Assembly (NCBI GenBank): GCA_963809245.1 | Contig: CAWEIU010000002.1 | Location: 186,001-250,000, forward strand | Origin: Roseiarcus sp963809245 | GTDB lineage: Bacteria > Pseudomonadota > Alphaproteobacteria > Rhizobiales > Beijerinckiaceae | DNA length: 64,000 bases | Reading direction: 5' to 3' | Part shown: piece by piece, positions 8,325-15,979 of the stretch | How the letters are laid out: the number at the start of each line of letters is the position of its first letter | How positions within the stretch are numbered: the first letter of the stretch is position 1 | Notes under the pieces: model-generated | The model's database searches: none | Told to the model about the DNA's origin: nothing | Seen by the model: only the letters and a program-made list of their open reading frames with translations | Program-made: the position numbers and the translations under genes

Positions 8325-9287
8325 ATGGCTTCCCGTGATGCAAGGCCTCTTACCGCTCGCCCGGCCGCGGCGGCCAACCCGTTAACGCCGGCGGTGACTA
8401 TCGTCGTGCCGACCTATAACCGCGCCGATCAGGTGCAGGCGACCGTCGATCAGCTCCGCCGGCAGCCATTCCGCGATTTTGAGCTCTGGCTTGTCGATCA
8501 GTCCGACCCGGACGTCGCCGTGTCGAATGCGCATTACGTCGCCCAGTCCAACGATTCGCGGCTGCATTACCTTCATCTGGCGGTGAAGAATCTGCCGAAC
8601 GCTCGCAACGAGGGCCTCGCGCGTGCGCGCGGAGGCATCGTGGTGTTCGTCGACGACGACGTCATCGTGCTGGCTACCGATTTCATCGGCGCCCATGTCC
8701 GCGCCTTCGAAGACCCCACGGTCGGGGGCGTAACCGGCCGTCACGTCGAGCGGACGTTGCGCATGAATGCGCGGCGCACCGCCTGCTACGTCTCCGCCGG
8801 CGGTCGCACGATCTTCAACCTGTTCGGCGTCGAGCGGCAGGAGGTCGCTTCGTGCAAAGGCTCGAACATGAGCTTCCGAATGGAGGCGGTGCGCGAAATC
8901 GGCGGCTTCGACAGGCGAACGCGTCTCTTGGAGGAGACGGATTTTTCGACCCGACTGCGCGGCGCCGGCTGGCGCCTGATGTTCGAGCCGGAAGCGGAAC
9001 TGCTCCACCTCTCCACCCCGGCCGGAGGGGTGCGCGATCCAAACCCGCTTGACGCCGAATGCGGCCGCTTCCGCTCCACGGCCTACTACATCCTGAAGCA
9101 CCGCGGGTGGTGGGGCGCGCCCAGCTTCGTGGCGACCTTCGGCTTGATTGCGCTTGCGCGGGCACTGCGGTTCGGCGCGCCGGCAGCGGTTCCGCGTCTT
9201 TGCCGCGCCATGTTGGAGGGGTTCGCCGAGGCGCGACGCGGGCCGGACCAATCGGTCCCAACCTTGTCGGAATTGCGGGAGACTTAG
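8325..9287 (+). CDS. Family 2 glycosyltransferase
   Basis: About 320 residues with a GT2 core: VTIVVPTYNRADQVQATVDQ, the donor-site VFVDDDVIV, a SCKGSNMSFRMEAV acceptor loop, and ED in LLEETDFSTRLRGAGW. A C-terminal hydrophobic stretch (SFVATFGLIALARAL) may associate with the membrane. The frame is open upstream to a TTG at 8274, but the ATG at 8325 is the first conventional start before the domain. It follows the GT4-WecG gene by about 130 bp and is likely part of the same transcription unit. It should add one sugar of the exopolysaccharide repeat; specificity is unknown. Confidence 0.87.
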   Translation: MASRDARPLTARPAAAANPLTPAVTIVVPTYNRADQVQATVDQLRRQPFRDFELWLVDQSDPDVAVSNAHYVAQSNDSRLHYLHLAVKNLPNARNEGLARARGGIVVFVDDDVIVLATDFIGAHVRAFEDPTVGGVTGRHVERTLRMNARRTACYVSAGGRTIFNLFGVERQEVASCKGSNMSFRMEAVREIGGFDRRTRLLEETDFSTRLRGAGWRLMFEPEAELLHLSTPAGGVRDPNPLDAECGRFRSTAYYILKHRGWWGAPSFVATFGLIALARALRFGAPAAVPRLCRAMLEGFAEARRGPDQSVPTLSELRET

Positions 9288-9301
9288 ATGAAAACATTTG
9301 T

Positions 9302-9352
9302 GCGCGCGGCGAGAAAGCGGGCGCCAGTTTTTCGCCAATAGCGCGCGGCAAC
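9302..9352 (+). repeat. 51-bp dispersed repeat, copy A
   Basis: Matches the reverse complement of 14474-14524 at 46 of 51 positions. The unit starts GCGCGCGGCGA and ends GCGCGCGGCAAC; the centre pairs GGCGA...TCGCC into a hairpin. It fills most of the 111-bp gap between two glycosyltransferase genes. Confidence 0.85.
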
Positions 9353-9398
9353 CCTCAAACGGTGATTTGGCGCTCAGCCGCATCATCTGGAGTCCCCG

Positions 9399-10712
9399 GT
9401 GCGACGCAAGCTGCTCTACATCTGCGAGGACTATGTTCCTCCCGTCCATGACGGTTCGGGAGTGGTCTATCTCGCATGCCTTCAGGCGCTGGCAGAGCGA
9501 TACGAAATCTATGCCGTGATGTTCGGCGATCCCGCGCGCGTAACGTCGAAGACGACCGACGCGCTGAACGCCCTGTGCAAGGCGCATTTGATCTTGCCGA
9601 CCGTTCTGAAGAACCCCGTCGTGCAACTCGCTCGAACCCTATCGCGCGCCTTCACGGGACAGTTGGCCGCGCCGCGATTGCTCGAAGAATTCGGTCGCCA
9701 GCCCATCCATCGACAGATCGCTGAGTTCGTGCGCCGTCACGAGCCGGATGCTTTGTATCTTCACAAGTTGAGTTGCCTTGCTCGGGTCGGCGAAGAGGTC
9801 GTCGCAAAATTCCCCGGCGTGAAGATCGTCGATCTGCATGACGATCCGATCGCACGTGAGCAAGCCGAACGCGCGACGCTCGACGCCTTGATCCGCCGTT
9901 ACCCGAAGCTCGGGCTTCACCGCTCCTACGCGAGAGCGCGGTGGAAGCGCCGCTTGTCGCGCTTTTCGCCGCAGGCCGCTCGCCGGCAGGAGGTCGAACT
10001 GCTCTCTCATTTCGACTGGCTCTTCAGCGCCTCGGAGGACGAAGCCGATCTCTATCGGCGATATTTTGAGCGCCGCGTCGTCAGTTGTCCCTGGCCGATT
10101 TCGCTGACCCTTCAGCCGATCAAAGCTGCGGCGGCGCCGAAATATTCCGCCGGCTTCATCGCGTCGGAGGCGGTTTTCAATCTCGACGGGCTGATGGTGT
10201 TCGTCGAAACGCAGCTGCCGCTGGTGCGCGAACAGGACCCCGGATTCACGCTCGCGCTGGCGGGTGGTGTCTGCGAGGTGTTTTCGCACGCGTGTCCCGA
10301 CTACGCAAAGCTCGGGATCGACCTTGTCGGTCCGGTCAAGGATGTCGCGGACTTCTACGGCTCGGTGTCCGCCGTCGTGGTTCCGCTGCTGACGGGAACC
10401 GGGGTCAGCTTGAAGACGCTCGAGGCGCTCGCTTATCGCGTTCCCGTCGTGTCGACGCCGGTGGGCGTGCGAGGCATATCGCGCAAGACGCTGGCCAACC
10501 GAGATGTCGAGATCGTCGAGCTGGCGGTGTTTTACGAGGCGTTGGCGCGACGACGGAAGCCGCGTCCTTCCGCGTTCGGGGTCGGCGGACGCGAGGACTT
10601 GGGCCACTATCTCGACCATGTCGCCAGCATGATCGAAACCGGCCGCCAGGGTTTCTCCGGGCGGGAAGCGGTTCTGCGCCCCGCCATCGGCGCCGACGCC
10701 AGCTGGCTTTGA
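9399..10712 (+). CDS. Glycosyltransferase, GT-B fold (GT4-like)
   Basis: A 437-residue protein starting at GTG with MRRKLLYICEDYVPPVHDGSG, an acceptor-domain opening typical of GT-B enzymes. The C-terminal half carries FIASEAVFNLDGLMVFVE, then LALAGGVCEVF, a GPVKDVADFYGSVSAVVVPL segment and TGVSLKTLEALAYRVPVVST, which is the donor-binding Glu region of GT4-type enzymes. It is divergent enough that the donor cannot be named. It is third in the plus-strand glycosyltransferase run and converges with the frameshifted transferase 35 bp away. Just past its stop, a 15-bp unit (CCGAGCGGAAGCCGA) is tandemly duplicated. Confidence 0.8.
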   Translation: MRRKLLYICEDYVPPVHDGSGVVYLACLQALAERYEIYAVMFGDPARVTSKTTDALNALCKAHLILPTVLKNPVVQLARTLSRAFTGQLAAPRLLEEFGRQPIHRQIAEFVRRHEPDALYLHKLSCLARVGEEVVAKFPGVKIVDLHDDPIAREQAERATLDALIRRYPKLGLHRSYARARWKRRLSRFSPQAARRQEVELLSHFDWLFSASEDEADLYRRYFERRVVSCPWPISLTLQPIKAAAAPKYSAGFIASEAVFNLDGLMVFVETQLPLVREQDPGFTLALAGGVCEVFSHACPDYAKLGIDLVGPVKDVADFYGSVSAVVVPLLTGTGVSLKTLEALAYRVPVVSTPVGVRGISRKTLANRDVEIVELAVFYEALARRRKPRPSAFGVGGREDLGHYLDHVASMIETGRQGFSGREAVLRPAIGADASWL

Positions 10713-10747
10713 CGAGCCCGAGCGGAAGCCGACCGAGCGGAAGCCGA

Positions 10748-11873
10748 CTATGTCGTGGACGGCGACAGTCTGGAGCGGACGGCGGAACAGGTCGGATCGG
10801 CGCCGGACGGCGGCGCCCCCGCGTAACGCAACAGCGGCGCGAACATGAGACCGAGGATGGCGTCCTTGATCGCCCCTTTGCCGTGGAATGTCCAGAAGCC
10901 TCGGCCGTCGTAGGCATGGCCGCGAGTCAAGCTCGCAAAGTGCCGCAAGCGGGATCGGAAGCGGCTGGAGCGGTAGAGTTCGAATCGCCGTTCGTAAAGC
11001 CACGCGAGTTTCTCGTATCGCCGCGATCCCTCGCTCAGGATGGGCGCGTAGTTCTCCCCCACGGCCAGGCGGGACGCTTGGCTGAGGATGGCCGACCGCG
11101 CGGCGGCCGACTTCGCGCAAAGATCGTATACGAGATCGCGCCGTTCCAGCCGGTGTCGCCAGCGTCTGCGATAGCTCATCGGCCCCCCCCATCCCTCGGC
11201 GTTGCCCTCATGCTGGCGATAGCGCACGAGAGGGTCGGGGATATAGACGACCCGGCCCATCTCCGAGGCGAGAAAGAAGAACCAATGATCGTGCGACTCG
11301 GGCTCCGGACCGAATTGCATGATCCTGTCTTCGGACGAATGCGCGCTGATCGACTGCTCCCAAAGGGGAGAGAATTGCGTCAGCGCATTTCGGAACGCCA
11401 TGGTATGGCCGTAAGCGGCGAACCAAGGGTTCGTCTCATGTGGCGCGGCGTCGTGCGCAATGTCCGAGCTGCGCAGCAGACCGAGGACCTTCCCCGAGGG
11501 GCTCACGATGTAGGAATTGTGATGAACGAGCATGACGCTCGGATCGGCGAACGGCTGAGCGACCCGTTCGAGCTTGGCGGGGTCCCAGACGTCGTCCTGA
11601 TCGCAGCAGGCGATCAGAATCCGACGCGCACAGGCCGACCGCGCGAAGGAAGTTTTGTTTGTATCCCAATTGATTCTCGTTTCGGAACGCTCGAACGGGG
11701 AAAGGAGCGGTTCGAGCGAAATCGGCTGCGACGGCGCGGCTCTCATCCGACGAGCAATCGTCGGCGATGACGAGTTCCGATGGCGGCAAGGTTTGTGCGG
11801 CGATGCTGTCGAGCTGCTCCCGCAGGAACTTCGCTCCGTTATAGGTCGCCATTGCGACGGATATGGTCGTCAC
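10748..11873 (-). pseudogene. Family 2 glycosyltransferase, broken by a one-base insertion near 11618
   Basis: Two minus-strand frames together make one GT2. The 5' part (start 11873) reads MTTISVAMATYNGAKFLREQ, then SELVIADDCSSDES and ENQLGYKQNFLRAVGLCASD. The 3' part continues with IACCDQDDVWDPAKLERVAQ and SHDHWFFFLASEMGRVVYIP. Deleting one base from the minus-strand run GATTCTGATC (plus 11611-11620) joins them into CASDLIACCDQDDVWDP and restores about 374 residues with no other defect. It is the last gene of the Wza-Wzc-polymerase-GH5-flippase operon. As written the product would stop early and lack the catalytic region. It is either a recent frameshift or a sequencing error; I cannot tell which. 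Confidence 0.85.
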
Positions 11874-11892
11874 GGCAAGCCTCGCTATCGGC

Positions 11893-13392
11893 CTAGTTGG
11901 CCTGTGCGGGAAGATCGGCGCGCGCGAGCCCGATCGCTCGCAATCCGCGACGCGCCATCGTCCGCGCCAACGTCTTCAAATCGTGGGCCATAACGAGCGC
12001 CAGCGCAACCGCCGCCACCTCGGCGCCAATCGCCGCGCCGATCGCCGGCCAGAGGTTGGGCCCGATCGCGTTCGCAGTCGCGGCCGACGCCGCCATCACC
12101 AACAGCGGCAGGGGAAGCGCGCGAAGCAGCGTGCTCGCAGGGATGCCGGGCGCCCAGAAAAGACAGAGCGCGTCGATTGCGCAGCGCAAACTCCAGGCGA
12201 TCGCCGCGCCAACGATCCCGTACGCCGACGTCATCGCCCAGAGCACTGCGACGAAGGGCACAAGCTCGGCCGCGTGAAACTTGCCGGTCACGTCGGGCCG
12301 CCCCTGACTTTGCAGCAGCCCGAACGGCACGAAGGCGAGCCCGTTGATCCAAGCGCCGAAAAACAGGATCTCGGCGACCGGCGAGGCGACGGCGGAGAAG
12401 TCGGGGCCTATCCAATAACGGAAAAACGCCGGCGTAACGATGATCGCCGGCGCGCAGACGGCGCAGTAGCCATACGCCAACGACACCACCGCGCGGGAGG
12501 CGAGGCTGTGGGCGTCGTCCCGCGCCAGGCTCGACATGCGGGGGAACAACGTGCGGCTGAGCGCGGCGGCTAGAATCTGGCTGCGCATCACCAAATTCAT
12601 CGGCACGACGTAATGGGTGATCGCCGCGACCCCCAGCAACGAGCCGATCACGAACTGATCGAACTCGGAAAGGATGGGGCTCATGAGGCTCGACACGGTG
12701 ACCCAGCCGCCGTAGCTGAGCAACGTCTTGATCTGGCGCGGATCGAAGTCCGCTATCGAAAGCGGACCCTCGGCGCGATAGACCGCGATCATGATGGCGA
12801 CGACCGTCAAGGCCCGCGCCGTCGCGGCCGCGGGGATCACGACCGCGAGCGAAGGGCTGACGAGGACGGCGAGAACAACCGGCGCGATCTGGCCTAGGCT
12901 GCCGCCGCAGGTTTGCAGGATATTGGCGAGAAGGAAGCGCTCGCGCGATTCGAGTGCGCCTATGCCGACGCCCGAAGCCAGCGCCAGGGGAAGCAGCGCC
13001 GCGATCCAGGGCAGGGCGGCCGCGATCTCAGGCCTCAGCGCGTCGGGAACGATCAGCGCATGTTGCATGAGATAGCCGCCGGCGGCGGCGAGGATGACGC
13101 CGCCGACCAGGCCGAAGGCCAGATTGAGCGCCAGCGTGGTGACGAGCACGCGAGCGCGCGCCTCGTGCGGAGCCTCGCGCAGCCGCGCCAGCGCATTGGC
13201 CGCCGCGCGCGACAGGCCGAGGTCCAGAAATCCGAAATAGCCGAGCAGCGCCCAGACGAGCGACAGGACGCCGTAGCGGGCGTCGCCGATATGGCGGACG
13301 TAGATCGGCACCGTCACCAGGGCGACGACGAGCGGAACGACAGCCCCGAAGACATTGATGACGAAATTCGTTCTGAGCGCGCCGACGCTCAT
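11893..13392 (-). CDS. Polysaccharide flippase of the MOP superfamily (Wzx-like)
   Basis: A roughly 499-residue integral membrane protein with about 12-14 hydrophobic segments. The N-terminus SVGALRTNFVINVFGAVVPLV and the DLGLSRAAANALAR loop are typical of Wzx/MVIN-type lipid-linked oligosaccharide flippases. It would move undecaprenyl-PP-linked repeat units across the inner membrane before polymerisation. A GTG at 13398 is two codons upstream of the ATG chosen. It sits between the GH5 gene and the frameshifted glycosyltransferase in the minus-strand operon. No substrate specificity can be read from the sequence. Confidence 0.88.
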   Translation of the reverse strand: MSVGALRTNFVINVFGAVVPLVVALVTVPIYVRHIGDARYGVLSLVWALLGYFGFLDLGLSRAAANALARLREAPHEARARVLVTTLALNLAFGLVGGVILAAAGGYLMQHALIVPDALRPEIAAALPWIAALLPLALASGVGIGALESRERFLLANILQTCGGSLGQIAPVVLAVLVSPSLAVVIPAAATARALTVVAIMIAVYRAEGPLSIADFDPRQIKTLLSYGGWVTVSSLMSPILSEFDQFVIGSLLGVAAITHYVVPMNLVMRSQILAAALSRTLFPRMSSLARDDAHSLASRAVVSLAYGYCAVCAPAIIVTPAFFRYWIGPDFSAVASPVAEILFFGAWINGLAFVPFGLLQSQGRPDVTGKFHAAELVPFVAVLWAMTSAYGIVGAAIAWSLRCAIDALCLFWAPGIPASTLLRALPLPLLVMAASAATANAIGPNLWPAIGAAIGAEVAAVALALVMAHDLKTLARTMARRGLRAIGLARADLPAQAN

Positions 13393-13425
13393 GATCACGT
13401 TTCTGTCGTATGCGGTCTTAGGCGT

Positions 13426-14409
13426 TCATTTTTCATCGGTCAGCACTCCCAGTTGCGGCCGGTCGCCGGACTTTGTGGGCTCGACGGAGAACATGTAGTC
13501 GTCTGCCCACCAGGGACCCGCAGCCCAATAGGTCCAGCCGAGCCAGGCGTCCCGGTTCGCTGACATATATTGCACGAGCGCGCGCCCCTCTCGGAGCGCC
13601 TCGGGGGTCGATGCGAAGCCGAATTCGCCGAGAAAGCCTTTCGCGTGATGCGCGCGCGCCCAGGTCGTGAAGTCGGCCAACCGCGTCGCCCCGGCGCCTG
13701 GCACGACCTCCGGCTTCGTGCCGGAGCTGTCGCTGTCGAGGTATTGGTGCACTTCGTACGCGAAATTTTTTGCGGGATCGACGACGCCGGCCATGACCTT
13801 GCCGTTGTCGGTCTTCGTCCAGGAATGCGCGCCGGTCCAATAGGCGCCGGGAACGAGGATCAACTGCCGGGCGCCGGCGCTTCGGATCGCCGCAATGGCC
13901 GCGTTGGCGCCGATGAGCCATTCGCTCGCGCTCTGCTGATGCGGCTCATTCATCAGGCCGAACACGACGTTCGGGCGCTCTTTGAGGCGTTTGGCGACCT
14001 CGCCCCAGGCTTGCGCGAAATTCTGGGTCGCCCGAGCGTCGTGACCGATTATGCCCGACGGGCCAGCGCCATATTCATGAAAGTCGACGATCACGCGCGC
14101 ATGGGCGCGCGAGGCATGGTCGATGAGGTTCGAGAGCGCGATCCAGTCACGCGTGAGCGGGCGCTCGCCGCGGCTGACGGGCCCGAGCAGGCGCTCGCTG
14201 AGCACGGGAATGCGGAAAACCGTCAGGCTCTTCGAGACGAAATAATCGATCTCCTGCGCGGACGGATAGGTGTAGTCGACGTCCGGCTTGTTTGCGCCGG
14301 GGTTGAGCTCGCCGCCCGACAGATTGACCCCGGTCATCCAGGCGCTCGCGTCGTCGGCCCGAGCGCCCGCATCGCCCTCCCGCGCGAGGACGGCGATGAG
14401 GAACCCCAT
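13426..14409 (-). CDS. Glycoside hydrolase family 5 (cellulase-like endoglycanase)
   Basis: About 327 residues with a GH5 (beta/alpha)8 barrel. Seen are VIVDFHEYG, the acid/base Glu in FGLMNEPHQ, EVHQYLDSDSSG with the catalytic-site His/Tyr pair, and the nucleophile Glu in GFLGEFGF. The final FSVEPTKSGDRPQLGVL region has the usual late Trp-rich edge (LGWTYWAAGPWW). The start is uncertain: the ATG at 14409 gives a hydrophobic N-terminus, but the frame stays open upstream through a repeat. It probably trims or releases the beta-glucan-like polymer outside the inner membrane, as glycanases in EPS operons do. It is encoded between the polymerase and the flippase. Confidence 0.85.
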   Translation of the reverse strand: MGFLIAVLAREGDAGARADDASAWMTGVNLSGGELNPGANKPDVDYTYPSAQEIDYFVSKSLTVFRIPVLSERLLGPVSRGERPLTRDWIALSNLIDHASRAHARVIVDFHEYGAGPSGIIGHDARATQNFAQAWGEVAKRLKERPNVVFGLMNEPHQQSASEWLIGANAAIAAIRSAGARQLILVPGAYWTGAHSWTKTDNGKVMAGVVDPAKNFAYEVHQYLDSDSSGTKPEVVPGAGATRLADFTTWARAHHAKGFLGEFGFASTPEALREGRALVQYMSANRDAWLGWTYWAAGPWWADDYMFSVEPTKSGDRPQLGVLTDEK

Positions 14410-14428
14410 CAGTGCGTGTCGCGCTAGG

Positions 14429-14460
14429 CCGCGCCGCGATTTGATAAAATCGCCGCGCGG
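14429..14460 (-). promoter_or_regulatory. Stem-loop upstream of the GH5 gene
   Basis: A 14-bp inverted repeat with one mismatch and a 4-base loop (CCGCGCCGCGATTT / AAATCGCCGCGCGG on the plus strand). It lies between the polymerase stop and the likely GH5 start. There is no T-tract, so it is more likely an attenuating or mRNA-stabilising hairpin, or part of the adjacent repeat, than a terminator. Confidence 0.55.
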
Positions 14461-14473
14461 CCTAGAGTCCTCA

Positions 14474-14524
14474 GTTGCCGCGCGCTTTTGGCGAAAAACC
14501 GGCGTCCACTTTTTCGCCGCGCGC
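14474..14524 (-). repeat. 51-bp dispersed repeat, copy B
   Basis: Reverse complement of copy A (9302-9352), 46 of 51 bases identical. The internal inverted repeat GGCGAAAAA...TTTTTCGCC can form a 9-bp hairpin. It lies in the polymerase/GH5 gap and is read through by the open frame upstream of GH5. Confidence 0.85.
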
Positions 14525-14583
14525 TCTAGGCGACCGATGTGCAGCAAGCGTTCTCCTTCGAGACGACGGCGGGCGAGCGGGCG

Positions 14584-15978
14584 CTATTCCCTGCGCACGA
14601 AGGGAGAGACGGGAGATGCGGCTTGGCGAGGTGGGCCGATGGCGGAACCATCGCGTGACGGAGCGGCCTCGTGGCCAAAAATCGGCGTCCATGCTTTCCC
14701 GCCCTCCGCGTACGAGCGCGCGGGCGCGGGCGCCAGAACTGGCCGCTCGGACCTTCGCGGCGCCAAAGCGCCGAAGACGAACCAGAGCAGCGACGCCGTC
14801 TTGATCGAGAACATCGAATAACTGACGAGCAGGTTGAGAACCACATAAACCGAGGTGGCGTGCGAATAGACGATCGACGCTTTGTCGCGCTGCGGGAGGC
14901 CGTAAACGATTGCGAGCCAGAGCGCGGCGGCGCCGATGATCGACTGGCTGTAGAGCAAGTAGGCGACGCCGCTGTCCATGACCCCGTAGGCCCGCTCAGC
15001 TTCCGCGCCGAACAGCGCCGCCAAGTCCATCCGCGACAGCGCGTCGATGCTGCCGGCGGCGCGGCTGGGGAAATCGTCGCCATCGTTCGAGAGATGGGCG
15101 AACCGCACGGCGATCGCGACGAGGAGCAGGAAACCCGGGAAGTAGACGAGGTTGACATAGCGGGGAAGCGCCGGAGCCACGAAGCGAAGCATGATCATGA
15201 TCAGGACGCTGGTGATGGCGAAGCGGCCGTCGCAGCCGACAAGAATCATGGCGGTCGAGACGACCAGGAAAAGCTTCTGGCGCGGAGCCATGCGATCCCA
15301 GAGCGCGACGCAGGCCATCGCCACGATCACACCGTAATTCCCGAGGGACACCGGCTCGAGGAACACCGAGGAGAGGCGATGGATGTTGAGAAAGGGAAGC
15401 AGGTAGCGCTCGTCCGGCCGGCTCGCGCTGATGAAAAGATCGGCAGTGTCCTGCGACCAGAACTGCTCCTGCTCGTAGCCGCGCGTGTTGATGTAGTACG
15501 ACATCACATTGAACAGGCGCCCATATTCGTCCGGGCTGATCGCCTCGAAGATCATGACGGCCAGCACGACCCATTGCAGGGGAATGATGAGGCGGACAAC
15601 GTTGTCGCGATCGGACGTCAAGCCCAGCATCGCGAAGATCGGAATAATCAGCACGTCGCGCAGAAACTTCGGATCGACGTGAGCGCTGCCCAAGCCGTTG
15701 ACCAGATCGAGCAGAAACAAGAAGACGATCAGCACGATCCAAAGGGTTTTCCACGGGGGCGCCGCCCGCAGGCTCACGGCGATCGCCGCCGCGTCGATGA
15801 GCGCCTCCAGGCCGATTACCTCGCTCGAACTCAGGGCCGTGACATTGGCGTTGATCAGGGCGAGCGCCGCATTGAACAGAACCGCGGCCATGATCAACGC
15901 GTTGGGCGCCCAGGCCGGAATCCGCATCGCGCCGGTTGGTCGCATCGCTGGGGCTTCGACGGCGCGCATGGACCGCAT
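14584..15978 (-). CDS. Exopolysaccharide polymerase-like integral membrane protein (Wzy-like)
   Basis: A 464-residue protein with about ten hydrophobic helices, for example LIMAAVLFNAALALI, TLWIVLIVFLFLLDLV and VNLVYFPGFLLLVAIAVRFA. A large periplasmic loop near residues 160-205 precedes HRLSSVFLEPVSLGNYGVI, the arrangement of Wzy/O-antigen-ligase-type proteins, where an Arg/Glu-rich segment follows the loop. It starts 1 bp after the Wzc stop. The last 30 or so residues are hydrophilic and low in family character, and are encoded by a degenerate copy of the dispersed repeat at 14671-14702, so the native C-terminus has probably been replaced. Function is inferred from topology and operon position; sequence in this family is poorly conserved. 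Confidence 0.75.
   Translation of the reverse strand: MRSMRAVEAPAMRPTGAMRIPAWAPNALIMAAVLFNAALALINANVTALSSSEVIGLEALIDAAAIAVSLRAAPPWKTLWIVLIVFLFLLDLVNGLGSAHVDPKFLRDVLIIPIFAMLGLTSDRDNVVRLIIPLQWVVLAVMIFEAISPDEYGRLFNVMSYYINTRGYEQEQFWSQDTADLFISASRPDERYLLPFLNIHRLSSVFLEPVSLGNYGVIVAMACVALWDRMAPRQKLFLVVSTAMILVGCDGRFAITSVLIMIMLRFVAPALPRYVNLVYFPGFLLLVAIAVRFAHLSNDGDDFPSRAAGSIDALSRMDLAALFGAEAERAYGVMDSGVAYLLYSQSIIGAAALWLAIVYGLPQRDKASIVYSHATSVYVVLNLLVSYSMFSIKTASLLWFVFGALAPRRSERPVLAPAPARSYAEGGKAWTPIFGHEAAPSRDGSAIGPPRQAASPVSPFVRRE
14671..14702 (-). repeat. Degenerate core of the 51-bp repeat, copy C, inside the polymerase 3' end
   Basis: The minus strand reads GAAAGCATGGACGCCGATTT, which matches the middle of copies A and B (GAAAAAGTGGACGCCGGTTT in B). 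Here it is translated in frame as the GGKAWTPIFG segment of the polymerase C-terminus. Confidence 0.65.
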
Positions 15979-15979
15979 C

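Noticed and set aside
9639..11192. 517-codon minus-strand frame opposite the GT4-like glycosyltransferase and the broken GT2
   Set aside because: Low-complexity Arg-rich translation with no motifs; both overlapped genes have family signatures in other frames.
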